64,000 nt of DNA, taken from contig NZ_RKHG01000001.1 in the NCBI RefSeq assembly GCF_003752415.1, positions 1,798,001 to 1,862,000 on the forward strand. Reading direction: 5' to 3'. A program made the position numbers and the translations under genes. The stretch's first letter is position 1; every line of letters begins with the position of its first letter. This document shows positions 8,753 through 17,235 of the stretch, in pieces. This stretch comes from Luteococcus japonicus (lineage in GTDB: Bacteria > Actinomycetota > Actinomycetes > Propionibacteriales > Propionibacteriaceae). Below the pieces are notes generated by a model. It worked only from the letters and a program-made list of their open reading frames with translations. It was not told the origin of the DNA and did no database searches.

Positions 8753-9364
8753 TCAGATCTCCTCGGGATTCGCGATCTCGCCGGTGCCCTGGCCCGGGGG
8801 CTGGGCGTCGCGGTGCGGGGTGATCACCAGGTTGGGCCGGGTGATCTCGGGATCCGGCAGCGGTTCCACGGACCGCACGTCGCTGTTGTGCTTCTTGGCC
8901 AGCTCGGCGACGTCACCCCATTCGAGGGCGCGCGAGGGACAGGCGGCGACGCAGGCGGGTTCCTGCCCGGCATCGCGGTAGTCCTTGCACCCGTCGCACT
9001 TGGTCATGATCCCCTTCTCGGGGTTGAACTGCGGGGCGCTGTACGGGCAGGCCATCGCGCAGTACTTGCAGCCGATGCACTTCTTGGGATCGACGTAGAC
9101 CGTGCCGTCGTCGCGGATGGTCATGGCGGTGGTGGGGCACACCTCCGCACAGATCGGGTCCTCGCAGTGGTTGCAGGAGATCGACGTGTAGTAGCTGAAG
9201 ACCTTGGGTTCGTAGGTGTCACCCTGCTGCACCCAGCTGCCGCCGGTGTACTCGATCACCCGTCGCCACTGCACGCCGATGGGCAGGTCGTGCTTGTCCT
9301 TGCAGGCAATGGCGCAGGCCTTGCAGCCATTGCAGGCCGACTGGTCGAAGTAGAAGCCTTCCAT
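8753..9364 (-). CDS. dmsB: DMSO reductase iron-sulfur subunit
   Basis: This is a 203-residue ferredoxin-like electron-transfer subunit. Sixteen cysteines in four groups are visible: CNGCKACAIAC near residue 12, CNHCEDPICAEVCP near 60, CIGCKYCAMACPY near 95, and CDGCKDY with a later ACVAACP near 120-140. These bind four [4Fe-4S] clusters and wire the membrane anchor to the molybdenum site. There is no signal peptide of its own. In this family the subunit travels with the Tat-exported DmsA. It lies 11 bases after dmsA. Confidence 0.93.
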   Translation of the reverse strand: MEGFYFDQSACNGCKACAIACKDKHDLPIGVQWRRVIEYTGGSWVQQGDTYEPKVFSYYTSISCNHCEDPICAEVCPTTAMTIRDDGTVYVDPKKCIGCKYCAMACPYSAPQFNPEKGIMTKCDGCKDYRDAGQEPACVAACPSRALEWGDVAELAKKHNSDVRSVEPLPDPEITRPNLVITPHRDAQPPGQGTGEIANPEEI

Positions 9365-9375
9365 GATCCGTCCTC

Positions 9376-11841
9376 TCAGGCCTTCTTGATCTGCACGAGG
9401 GTGGTGTGCTGGCAGTTGCCCTTGGAGACCGGGGTCCAGTGCAGCGACGTGAGCACGTTGACGGCACCTCCGTGGTCGACGCCCTCGGCGTCGAAGTCGG
9501 TCCAGGCGCCCTGCGGGAGCGAGGCGACGCCGGGCATGATGCGTGCCGTGACCTTGGCCGGGATCTGCACCCGGCCGCGGTCGTTGAAGATCTCCACCGT
9601 GTCACCATTCTTGATGCCGCGCTTCTCGGCGTCGGGAATGCTGATCCACACCGACTGCGGGTGGGCCTCCTGCAGGTTGGACAGGTTGCCGTAGGTGGAG
9701 TGCACGCGCTGCTTGAAGTGGTGTCCGATCAGCTGCAGCGGGTACTTGTCATTGGACAGTGCCTCCATGGCACCTTCCCAGGTGTCCACGTGCATCGGCA
9801 GCGCGGTGATCACGTCGCCCTTCTTGCGGTCCGGGAATTCCCACGTCCTGGCCATGTTCCACAATTCCTCGGAGAAGATCTCGATCTTGCCGGTGGGCGT
9901 CTCGAGCGGGTTCTTCACGGGATCCTCGCGGAAGTCCCTCAGCGCGACGGTGGTGCCCTCGGGGTTGCGGTAGCGGTGCACGCCCTTCTTGAGCATCTCC
10001 TCGAACTTCGGCATGCCGGGCACGGCCTTCACGTTCACCTCGTCCTGCAGGTATTGCGCCCAGCCCCGCAGGTCGCGGCCCTCGGTCACCTTCTTCTCCA
10101 CCCCCAGCCGCTTGGCGATCTCGGTGACCATCTCGTAGGCCGGCTTGGAGTCGTGCAGCGGCTCGATGGCCTTCTCGCAGGCGATCAGGTAGGCGGTGTC
10201 ACCGCAGTACTCGCTGGGCACCAGGTCCCAGCGCTCCGCGGTGGTGGTGTCGGGCAGCACCAGGTCGGAAAGGTCTGCCGAGGTGGACATCTGGTTGTCG
10301 ACGGTGACGATGAACTCGCACTTCGACTCGTCCTGCAGGATCTCGCGCAGCTTGTTGAGGTCGGCGTGCTGGCTGCCCAGCATGTTGCCGCCGTACTCCA
10401 GCAGGAACTTGATGCTGGTGCTCAGCTTCTTGACGCCGCGCACGCCGTCCTTGACGTCGGTCATCTCCTCGCCCCGCACGATCGCCTCGCTCCAGCCGAA
10501 GTTGCTGATGGCGGCCTTGCACGGGTTGTCACCATTGGGCAGCCAGGCGGTCAGCGGCCAGTAGTTGCCCTCGCGGCCACCGGTGCCGCCGCCGGGAATG
10601 CCCACCTGGCCCAGCACATTGGCCAGAGTGTAGATGGCGCGGGCCTGGTTCTCACCATTGGCGTGGCGCTGCGGGCCCCAGCCCTGGGTGATGTTGACCG
10701 GCTTGGTGCGGCCCAGTTCCAGCGCGAACTCGATGATGGTCTTCTCGGGCACGCCGGTGATCTTCGACGCCCAGGCCGGGGTCTTCTCGATGCCGTCGGC
10801 CCCCTTGCCCATGATGTAAGTCAGGTAGGAGTTGTTGGCCGGGATGCCCTTGGGCATGTGCTTCTCATCGAAGCCGACGCAGTACTTGTCCAGGAAGGCC
10901 TGGTCGTGCAGGTTGTTCTTCACCAGGTGGTGCACGATGCCGTTGACCAACGCCGCGTCGGTGCCGGGGCGCGGGCTGATCCACTGGTCTGCCAGGACCG
11001 CGACGGAGTCGGAATGGCGCGGGTCCACCACGACGATCTTCAGCCCCGCCTTGCGGGCCGCCTCCAGCGAGACATAGGTGAGGCCGCCACCCGACATGCG
11101 GGTCTCCTGCGGGTTGTTGCCCCACAGCACCAGCATCCGGCCGTGCTTGAGGGAGTCCTCGAAGGAGTTGGAGACCTGCTCGTCCTGGTTGCCGTAGTGA
11201 AAGCGGGTGATCCCACCGATCTGGCTGTAGGAGTAGTTGTTGTAGTAGTTCAGGTGGCCACCCATGGCATTGAACAGCCGCTGCCAGCCGGCGCCGTAGG
11301 CAAGGTGGGCATTCCACACGCCGGAGCCGTAGACCTTGAAGACGGCCTCGGGGCCGTAGGTGTCGTAGGTGTGCTTCAGCTTCTCCGCGAACAGGTCGAA
11401 GGCCTCGTCCCAGCTGATCTCCTCCCACTGTCCCTCGCCGCGCCTGGTGCCCTCCTTGCGCTTGAGGGGCTTCTTGATGCGGTCAGGATTGTAGATCCGC
11501 TGGCGCATGTTGCGGCCCCGCACGCAGGCGCGGATCTGGCGGTTCTCCAGGGTGTCGTCGCCGGTGTTGTCGGGCAGCACCCGCACCACGACGCCGTCCT
11601 TGACCTGCAGCCGCAGCGGGCAACGAGAGCCGCAGTTGACGATGCAGGCGCTCCACACGGTGCGGTCCGCGTCGGGCATCCCGTCGGCCTGCAGCAGCCT
11701 CACCGGCTCGCTGGCAGCGCGCAGCGGATCACTGGAGACCAGCGCGCCCGTAGCGGCAGCGGCACCGGTCCACTGCATCAGGCTGCGGCGCGAGAAGCGC
11801 GCCCCCTCACCCCTGGCCGGGGTTCTCGTCGAAGCCGTCAC
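9376..11841 (-). CDS. dmsA: DMSO reductase-family molybdopterin catalytic subunit, Tat-exported
   Basis: This protein has about 821 residues. A twin-arginine leader, SRRSLMQWTGAAAATGAL, begins near residue 16, so the enzyme acts outside the membrane. Cysteines in CIVNCGSRCPL and RACVRGR bind the [4Fe-4S] FS0 cluster. YYNNYSYSQIGG is the likely molybdenum-ligand region, and a serine ligand would fit DMSO-reductase-class enzymes (inference). MSGGGLTYV, VVDPRHSDS and the C-terminal QRVHSTYGNL are bis-MGD-binding blocks. I chose the GTG at 11841 because the GGGAGG site lies 6 bases upstream. Longer starts (11844, 11868) fit less well. The substrate may be DMSO, TMAO or another S/N-oxide. Confidence 0.9.
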   Translation of the reverse strand: MTASTRTPARGEGARFSRRSLMQWTGAAAATGALVSSDPLRAASEPVRLLQADGMPDADRTVWSACIVNCGSRCPLRLQVKDGVVVRVLPDNTGDDTLENRQIRACVRGRNMRQRIYNPDRIKKPLKRKEGTRRGEGQWEEISWDEAFDLFAEKLKHTYDTYGPEAVFKVYGSGVWNAHLAYGAGWQRLFNAMGGHLNYYNNYSYSQIGGITRFHYGNQDEQVSNSFEDSLKHGRMLVLWGNNPQETRMSGGGLTYVSLEAARKAGLKIVVVDPRHSDSVAVLADQWISPRPGTDAALVNGIVHHLVKNNLHDQAFLDKYCVGFDEKHMPKGIPANNSYLTYIMGKGADGIEKTPAWASKITGVPEKTIIEFALELGRTKPVNITQGWGPQRHANGENQARAIYTLANVLGQVGIPGGGTGGREGNYWPLTAWLPNGDNPCKAAISNFGWSEAIVRGEEMTDVKDGVRGVKKLSTSIKFLLEYGGNMLGSQHADLNKLREILQDESKCEFIVTVDNQMSTSADLSDLVLPDTTTAERWDLVPSEYCGDTAYLIACEKAIEPLHDSKPAYEMVTEIAKRLGVEKKVTEGRDLRGWAQYLQDEVNVKAVPGMPKFEEMLKKGVHRYRNPEGTTVALRDFREDPVKNPLETPTGKIEIFSEELWNMARTWEFPDRKKGDVITALPMHVDTWEGAMEALSNDKYPLQLIGHHFKQRVHSTYGNLSNLQEAHPQSVWISIPDAEKRGIKNGDTVEIFNDRGRVQIPAKVTARIMPGVASLPQGAWTDFDAEGVDHGGAVNVLTSLHWTPVSKGNCQHTTLVQIKKA

Positions 11842-11877
11842 CACAAACCTCCCGTCGAAATTCACCACAACACCTCA

Positions 11878-11906
11878 ACCCTAACGAGAGCACTTTTGGA
11901 GGTGAA
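11878..11906 (-). promoter_or_regulatory. Candidate promoter of the dms operon
   Basis: On the minus strand TTCACC (11906-11901) and TAGGGT (11883-11878) are separated by 17 bases, a sigma-70-like arrangement about 37 bases upstream of the dmsA start. No TTGAN6TCAA-type FNR half-site pair was seen. Anaerobic control therefore cannot be read from the sequence. Confidence 0.45.
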
Positions 11907-11963
11907 CCCCGGGTCTGGGGGTGCGTCGCATAGGCTCGAGGGGATCCCGACCGGAGGAGGTTC

Positions 11964-12890
11964 ATGCGCGCCCACGATGCCCAGTCCGCACACACCCGCC
12001 GGGAGCTCCTGCTCACCCACCTGGAGCGAAGCCCCGGCGGCGTCGTCGTGCTGTGCGACCATGCCGAGCGCCGTTCGACGGCTCGCAGCCTGCGCCTGGA
12101 AGGGTGCCTTGCCACCGTGGACGCCCACTGGTTGGTGGACATCGCCGTGGCCGCCGGGACGGCCTGGCTGGACGTGGAGCAGTGCCCCGCGGCGCAGGCC
12201 CGCCAACAACTCTGGCAACTGGGTGAACTCCTCGGGCCGAGGCGCCTGGTCGTGAATGCCCTGCCGGAGGACGCCGCGCGCGGGCCCTTGCTGGACGAGC
12301 GACGCCCCCCGGTGGACCGCCGGGCGGCCCTGGGTCTGCCGACACTGGGCCTGCCGGCACTGGGGCGGCCACAAGTGGGCCCTGGGCGCCCCGAGACCGA
12401 CGGCGTCCAGCACTCACCGGGGGCGGACCCGCACACCAGGCTGCTGGAATCACTGGCGAACGCGGGGATCGTGGCGGCCCACCTACCGTCGCCCGCCCTG
12501 GCCTTGGGCGCGAGCGGCTGCACCGCCTGCGGCGTCTGCGTACGCGCCTGCCCGCACGACGCACTCCGCCTGAGCCACTCCGGGAGCACCTCGACGCTGG
12601 GCCACGACGCCGGCGCCTGCCAGGGGGAGGGCCAGTGCGTGGAGCTGTGCCCGGCCGATGCCCTCCAGACGGGGGGCACCCTGGACTGGGGCGCGGCCCT
12701 GGAGCGGAGGACCAGCGTGCTGGCCCGTGTCCCCACCCGTACCTGCCGCCGTTGCCAGACCCGGGTCCCGGACGACGGCCAGGATCTTTGCCCCGAATGC
12801 ACCGGACGAAGGCGGGACCCCTTCGGCGTTCACCTGCCGGAAGAGCTCCTGGCCAGACTGGGCCGCGGACCGGACGGGCGACGCCTGTGA
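11964..12890 (+). CDS. 4Fe-4S ferredoxin-domain protein with C-terminal zinc-ribbon-like motif
   Basis: This is a 308-residue soluble protein with no signal peptide. The first half is unrecognised and ends in a Pro/Gly-rich linker with short repeats (LGLPTLGLPALGRPQ). Near residues 189-200 CTACGVCVRACP is a ferredoxin motif. The partner motif CQGEGQCVELCP at about 219-230 gives the second cluster. Close to the C-terminus, CRRCQ and CPEC form two CxxC pairs like a zinc ribbon or rubredoxin knuckle. A GGAGG site precedes the ATG. It is divergent from dmsA, so an electron-carrier or cofactor-assembly role for the Dms enzyme is plausible but inferred. Confidence 0.7.
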   Translation: MRAHDAQSAHTRRELLLTHLERSPGGVVVLCDHAERRSTARSLRLEGCLATVDAHWLVDIAVAAGTAWLDVEQCPAAQARQQLWQLGELLGPRRLVVNALPEDAARGPLLDERRPPVDRRAALGLPTLGLPALGRPQVGPGRPETDGVQHSPGADPHTRLLESLANAGIVAAHLPSPALALGASGCTACGVCVRACPHDALRLSHSGSTSTLGHDAGACQGEGQCVELCPADALQTGGTLDWGAALERRTSVLARVPTRTCRRCQTRVPDDGQDLCPECTGRRRDPFGVHLPEELLARLGRGPDGRRL

Positions 12891-12919
12891 TCATCCCCAC
12901 ACACAGTGCAGGAGACAGC

Positions 12920-13483
12920 ATGCACCTTGACGAGACCCCGCCTAGTCCAGACCTGCAGCCCTGGCTGGAGACGGCCTGCCGGGCCGTTGGAATCCCCAGC
13001 CACCGGCTGGACACCGCCGCCCTGATCGACCTGGCCGGGCAGGTGGCAGCCAGTGGGCTGCGCCCGATGGCCCCGGTCGCCGCCCACATCTGGGGCCTGG
13101 CCCTCTCCCGCGGCGGGGACCCCGAGACCACCCGCCGGGCGATCATCGAATCACTGCCAGCACAGCCCGTCGCAACGCACGAACGCGAGGACCGCCAGCA
13201 CTGGCAGCTCTTCGTCCAGGGATGCTGCCATCGCCTCCAGCTGGCACCCGGGCTGGTCCCACTGGAGGAGATCCCCGCACTCACCCGGGAGGTTGCCCAC
13301 GCCAGCATCCGGCCGATGGCTCCCGTCGTCGCCCACCTGCTGGGCCTGACCACGGACGCCGGGCCGACGCTCCGGGAGCGCACCGACGCCGTCCTGGAGG
13401 CCCTGTCCCGGGCCGCGACCGTCTCCGGCCAGCAGACGGAGGCGGGCCCGACGGGCAATCCGGACCCGCAAGTGGCAAGCTAG
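12920..13483 (+). CDS. Duplicated DUF6457-like protein
   Basis: This is a 187-residue protein. The ATG at 12920 follows GGAG by 5 bases. Longer open frames upstream lie inside the ferredoxin gene. The chain contains two copies of the same module. The first has [22 protein letters not shown] then a GLAL segment (about residues 35-60). The second has [19 protein letters not shown] then LLGLT (about 125-145). The RPMAP-helix signature resembles DUF6457 proteins, often encoded near molybdenum-cofactor genes and usually a single module of about 80-90 residues. It follows the ferredoxin gene by 30 bases in an apparent operon. Function is unknown. Confidence 0.6.
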   Translation: MHLDETPPSPDLQPWLETACRAVGIPSHRLDTAALIDLAGQVAASGLRPMAPVAAHIWGLALSRGGDPETTRRAIIESLPAQPVATHEREDRQHWQLFVQGCCHRLQLAPGLVPLEEIPALTREVAHASIRPMAPVVAHLLGLTTDAGPTLRERTDAVLEALSRAATVSGQQTEAGPTGNPDPQVAS

Positions 13484-13487
13484 GCCC

Positions 13488-14174
13488 ATGCACATCCTCG
13501 TGGTTGACGACGACCAGGCCGTCCGCGACTCCCTCGCCCGCTCCATGCAGTACAGCGGCTACGAGGTGAGCACCGCCGCCGACGGACTGGAGGCGCTCGC
13601 CAAGCTGTCCGCCATCCACGCCGACGCCGTCGTCATGGATGTCATGATGCCGCGGCTGGACGGTCTGGAGACCACCCGGATGCTGCGTTCCACCGGCAAT
13701 GACGTCCCGATCCTGATCCTCACCGCCCGCGACGCCGTGGGTGACCGTGTCGACGGCCTCGACGCCGGCGCCGACGACTACATGGTCAAGCCCTTCGCCC
13801 TCGACGAGCTGTTGGCCCGCGTGCGCGCGCTCACCCGTCGCTCGCGCCCGGAGCGTGAGTCCGGCAGCGAGACGCTGGTCTTCGACGACCTGATCCTGGA
13901 CACGCAGACCCGCGAGGTCTCCCGCGCGGGACGCAGGATCAGCCTGACCCGCACCGAGTTCGCGCTGCTGCAGGTCTTCATGGAGCACCCGCGGCGCGTC
14001 CTGGAGCGGGGCTGGCTCCTCAACGAGGTCTGGGGCTTCGACTTCCCCACCACGGCCAACTCGCTGGAGGTCTACATCGGCTACCTGCGGCGCAAGACGG
14101 AGAGCGACGGCGAGAGCCGCCTGATCCACACCGTGCGCGGCATCGGCTACGTACTGCGTGAGACGCCGCCGTGA
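13488..14174 (+). CDS. mprA: OmpR-family response regulator (MprA-like)
   Basis: This is a 228-residue two-domain regulator. The receiver domain occupies residues 1 to about 120, with the acidic pair DDD near residue 8, phospho-acceptor D52 in [13 protein letters not shown]80 in ILTARD, and K102 in YMVKPF. The winged-helix DNA-binding domain follows, with [16 protein letters not shown] and the recognition-wing end [11 protein letters not shown]. It is followed 59 bases later by its histidine kinase. The pair resembles mycobacterial MprAB, which answers cell-envelope stress. Whether this pair controls the neighbouring dms genes is open. Confidence 0.9.
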   Translation: MHILVVDDDQAVRDSLARSMQYSGYEVSTAADGLEALAKLSAIHADAVVMDVMMPRLDGLETTRMLRSTGNDVPILILTARDAVGDRVDGLDAGADDYMVKPFALDELLARVRALTRRSRPERESGSETLVFDDLILDTQTREVSRAGRRISLTRTEFALLQVFMEHPRRVLERGWLLNEVWGFDFPTTANSLEVYIGYLRRKTESDGESRLIHTVRGIGYVLRETPP

Positions 14175-14233
14175 TCCGCCGGGCCCCGGCCCCCGGCCAG
14201 CCCCGCAATCCGTGACTTCCTGACAGGCAATCC

Positions 14234-15694
14234 ATGAACCTCCTCGACCGCCTGGCCCGTACGTGGCCGTGGCGACGGCTGCAGGACCGCCGCTCGTCAC
14301 TGAGCAGGCGGTTGGTGTGGTTGTCGGTGCTCTCCGTCAGCGCGACGGTGCTGATGGTGGCCACCGGCGCCTACTGGATGACCCGCTTCAGCCTGTACAA
14401 CCAGCTGGACGACGAACTGATCGACGTCGCCGCCTACTCCGCCGCCCAGATCCAGACCGACGTCGAGGGCATGGGCGGGCTGAACACCAGTGCACTGCGC
14501 GCCGCGAACGTGACCCTGATGCTGCTTGCCAGCGACGGCCGCGCCCAGCAGGTGCGCGGCGCCAGCGTGGCGCTGGAGCCCGGCGACGAGGAACTGGCCG
14601 TCGCCCGAACCCAGACCGGTGACTCCGCACGCACCGTGACGGACACCAATGGCTCGCGCTACCGCATGGTGGCGGTGCCGCAGACCATCCAGGGCACGCG
14701 CTACGCACTGGTGATCGCCCGGCCTCTCGGGCCGACGGAGGCGACGCTGCACTGGCTGTGGCTGACGATGATGACCACCGGCGGGCTGGGCGTCCTGCTC
14801 TCGGTACTGCTGGGCTGGCTGTCCTCGCGGCAGGCGATGCAGCCGCTGCGCAACCTCTCGGGCGCCGTGGCCCACGTCACGGAGACCGACGAGCTGACCC
14901 CGATCGAGATCCATTCCGAGGACGAGCTCGGCGAACTGACCCGCTCCTTCAACACCATGCTGAACTCGCTCAGCTCGTCGCGTGAGCGCCAGAAGCGGCT
15001 GATCGCCGACGCCGGGCACGAGCTGCGCACCCCGTTGACGTCGATGCGCACCAACATCGAGCTACTGGTGGCCGACGACAAGACCGGCATGCTGCCCGAG
15101 GGGGCCCGCGGCGAGATCCTGCACGACATCGCCGCCCAGCTTGGCGAGTTCACCTCACTGGTGGGTGACCTGGTGCAGCTCTCCCGCGAGGACAAGGTGA
15201 CGGCCAACCCGGAGCCGATGGACCTTCGCGACGTCGTCGAGTCCGCCATCGTGCGTGCCAAGCGTCGCGGACCTGGCCTGGTCTTCGACGTGGAGTTGAA
15301 CCCCCTCTTCCTGGTGGGTGAGCCGGACACGCTGGAGCGCGCGGTGACCAACCTGCTGGACAATGCGGTGAAGTTCTCCCCGCCCGGCGGCACCATCCAC
15401 GTGCACCTGCAGGGTGACACCCTGCGGATCGCGGACCAGGGCCCCGGCATCGCCGACGAGGACCGGCCCCACGTCTTCGACCGCTTCTACCGCTCTGACC
15501 AGGCGCGCAACACCCCCGGCACCGGGCTGGGCCTGTCCATCGTCGCGCACACCATCAAGGCCCACGGCGGCGAGGTGACCGCCCAACGCTCCGCGGAGGG
15601 CGGCGCCGAGTTCATCGTCCGGCTGCCCGGCAAGACCGTCGAGGACCAGCAGGCCGAGGACGACACCGTCACCATGCCGGCCATCAAGGACTGA
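14234..15694 (+). CDS. mprB: Sensor histidine kinase (MprB-like)
   Basis: This is a 486-residue kinase. A membrane segment near residues 33-55, an extracytoplasmic sensor region to about 170, and a second membrane segment (TTGGLGVLLSVLLGWL) lead into a HAMP linker. The dimerisation box is DAGHELRTPLTSMR with the phosphoacceptor histidine. The ATPase domain shows the N box (NLLDNAVKFSPPGG), G1 (DQGPGIA) and G2 (GTGLGLSIV). All catalytic motifs are intact, in contrast to the kinase-like protein at 2817. Its transcript probably ends at the GACGCTCGG hairpin just after the stop. Confidence 0.92.
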   Translation: MNLLDRLARTWPWRRLQDRRSSLSRRLVWLSVLSVSATVLMVATGAYWMTRFSLYNQLDDELIDVAAYSAAQIQTDVEGMGGLNTSALRAANVTLMLLASDGRAQQVRGASVALEPGDEELAVARTQTGDSARTVTDTNGSRYRMVAVPQTIQGTRYALVIARPLGPTEATLHWLWLTMMTTGGLGVLLSVLLGWLSSRQAMQPLRNLSGAVAHVTETDELTPIEIHSEDELGELTRSFNTMLNSLSSSRERQKRLIADAGHELRTPLTSMRTNIELLVADDKTGMLPEGARGEILHDIAAQLGEFTSLVGDLVQLSREDKVTANPEPMDLRDVVESAIVRAKRRGPGLVFDVELNPLFLVGEPDTLERAVTNLLDNAVKFSPPGGTIHVHLQGDTLRIADQGPGIADEDRPHVFDRFYRSDQARNTPGTGLGLSIVAHTIKAHGGEVTAQRSAEGGAEFIVRLPGKTVEDQQAEDDTVTMPAIKD

Positions 15695-15725
15695 CGCTCG
15701 GCCGACGGGTGTCCATCCGAGCGTC
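15693..15725. repeat. CGCTCGG-type palindrome (terminator-like)
   Basis: GACGCTCGG (15693-15701) pairs with CCGAGCGTC (15717-15725) around a 15-base loop, starting just before the end of the mprB stop codon. The same CGCTCGG/CCGAGCG core recurs at 29124-29183 and 38281-38340, also directly after gene ends. Confidence 0.55.
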
Positions 15726-15805
15726 CGATGCGCGGGAGGACAAGGCCCCGGTCCTGACCCCCAGGGGTGATGTGCGACACCTGAGGCGCTGGTTAGCGTC
15801 GAACA

Positions 15806-17146
15806 ATGAGAACCCAGACCACATCTCACCGGACCGACTCCGCCCAGACCCAGACGCCGCTGCGTCGGGCCGTCGGCACGGGCGCACTCTTCCTGTTCAT
15901 CCTGGGTGACGTGCTGGGCGCGGGCGTCTACGTCCTGGTGGGCGAGGTGGCCGGTGCGGCAGGTGGCGCGGTGTGGCTGCCGCTCCTGGTGGCACTCCTG
16001 CTGGCGCTGCTGACCGCGGGCTCCTATGCGGAGCTGGCGACGAAGTACCCGCGCGCCGGCGGCTCCTCGCACTACGCCCGTCGCGCCTTCGGACCGTTCA
16101 TGGGCTTCCTGGTCGGCTTCTGCATGCTGGCGGCGGGCATCGTGTCGGTGGGCGCCCTGGCGCTGGGCTTCGCCGGTGACTACCTGGCCGAATTCGTCTC
16201 GCTGCCCGTCCCCGCCGTCGTCGTGTTCTTCCTGGCCGCCTTGGCCCTGCTCAACATCAGGGGGATCAAGGAGTCGATGGGCGTCAATGCCGTCGCGACG
16301 GTGGTTGAGGTCGGCGGCCTGCTGCTGGTGATCGCCCTGGGTTTCCTGGTGATCGCGCGCGGTGACGCGGACCTCTCGCGGCTGACCCAGCTCGGCACGG
16401 CCGGGCACGGCCCGGCCGGTGCGGTGCTCGCGGCCTCGGTCCTCGCCTTCTACTCCTATGTGGGCTTCGAGACATCAGTGAACATCGCCGAGGAGGCCCG
16501 TGACCCCAGCCGTTCCTACCCTCGGGCCCTGTTCGGTGCGCTGCTGACCGCGGGCCTGGTCTACGTCGGGGTCGGCGTGGCGGCCAGCGCGATCCTGCCC
16601 ACACCCCGACTCGCCGCCTCCTCCGGACCGCTGTTGGAGGTGGTCCGGGCAGCGGGCATCGTGCCGCCGGTGCTGTTCAGCATGGTGGCGCTGGTGGCGG
16701 TGGCCAATGGCGCGCTGCTGACCGGCATCATGTCCTCCCGTCTCGCGTACGGCATGGCGCGCGACGGCTTGCTGCCCTCGGTGCTGGGGCGGGTCCTGCC
16801 GGGCCGGCGAACCCCGTGGGTGGCGGTCCTGGTGACCACCGCGCTGTCCGCCCTGCTGGCGCTGACCGGTGAGATCTCGACCCTGGCCGGCACCCTGGTG
16901 CTCCTGCTCCTGGTGGTCTTCGCCAGCGTCAACGTCGCCGTCCTGGTGTTGCGCCGCGACCAGGTCGGCCACAGCCACTTCCGCATCCCGAGTGTGGTGC
17001 CTGCGCTGGGCCTGCTCTCCTGCCTGGGGCTTGCCACCCGTGTCGAGGCGGCGACGTGGCGGCTGGGCGTGCCGCTGTTGGCGGCGGGCGCCGTGCTGGC
17101 CGCTGTCGCTTCGCGCCGCGCCAGAACCCCCTCAGGGACCCGCTGA
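15806..17146 (+). CDS. APC-family amino acid permease
   Basis: This is a 446-residue membrane protein with about twelve helices. The start of helix 1, LFLFILGDVLGAGVYVLVGEVAG, carries the GxGxY-type unwound motif of the amino acid-polyamine-cation superfamily. SYVGFETSVNIAEEARDPSR in the middle is the conserved helix 6/loop motif. The substrate is not predictable. TAGCGT at 15794-15799, 6 bases before the ATG, with no ribosome binding site, suggests a leaderless transcript. Confidence 0.88.
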   Translation: MRTQTTSHRTDSAQTQTPLRRAVGTGALFLFILGDVLGAGVYVLVGEVAGAAGGAVWLPLLVALLLALLTAGSYAELATKYPRAGGSSHYARRAFGPFMGFLVGFCMLAAGIVSVGALALGFAGDYLAEFVSLPVPAVVVFFLAALALLNIRGIKESMGVNAVATVVEVGGLLLVIALGFLVIARGDADLSRLTQLGTAGHGPAGAVLAASVLAFYSYVGFETSVNIAEEARDPSRSYPRALFGALLTAGLVYVGVGVAASAILPTPRLAASSGPLLEVVRAAGIVPPVLFSMVALVAVANGALLTGIMSSRLAYGMARDGLLPSVLGRVLPGRRTPWVAVLVTTALSALLALTGEISTLAGTLVLLLLVVFASVNVAVLVLRRDQVGHSHFRIPSVVPALGLLSCLGLATRVEAATWRLGVPLLAAGAVLAAVASRRARTPSGTR

Positions 17147-17235
17147 GGGCCACACCGGGTCAGCCTTGTCCGCGGGGCGCGAAATCCTGACACCCCTTGG
17201 GGTGGAAGCTGCCCTCAGCGGGCGCGCGAGAGCCG

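Noticed and set aside
9406-12255. A 949-codon plus-strand frame opposite dmsA
   Set aside because: It is a shadow of dmsA with low-complexity composition and no domain.
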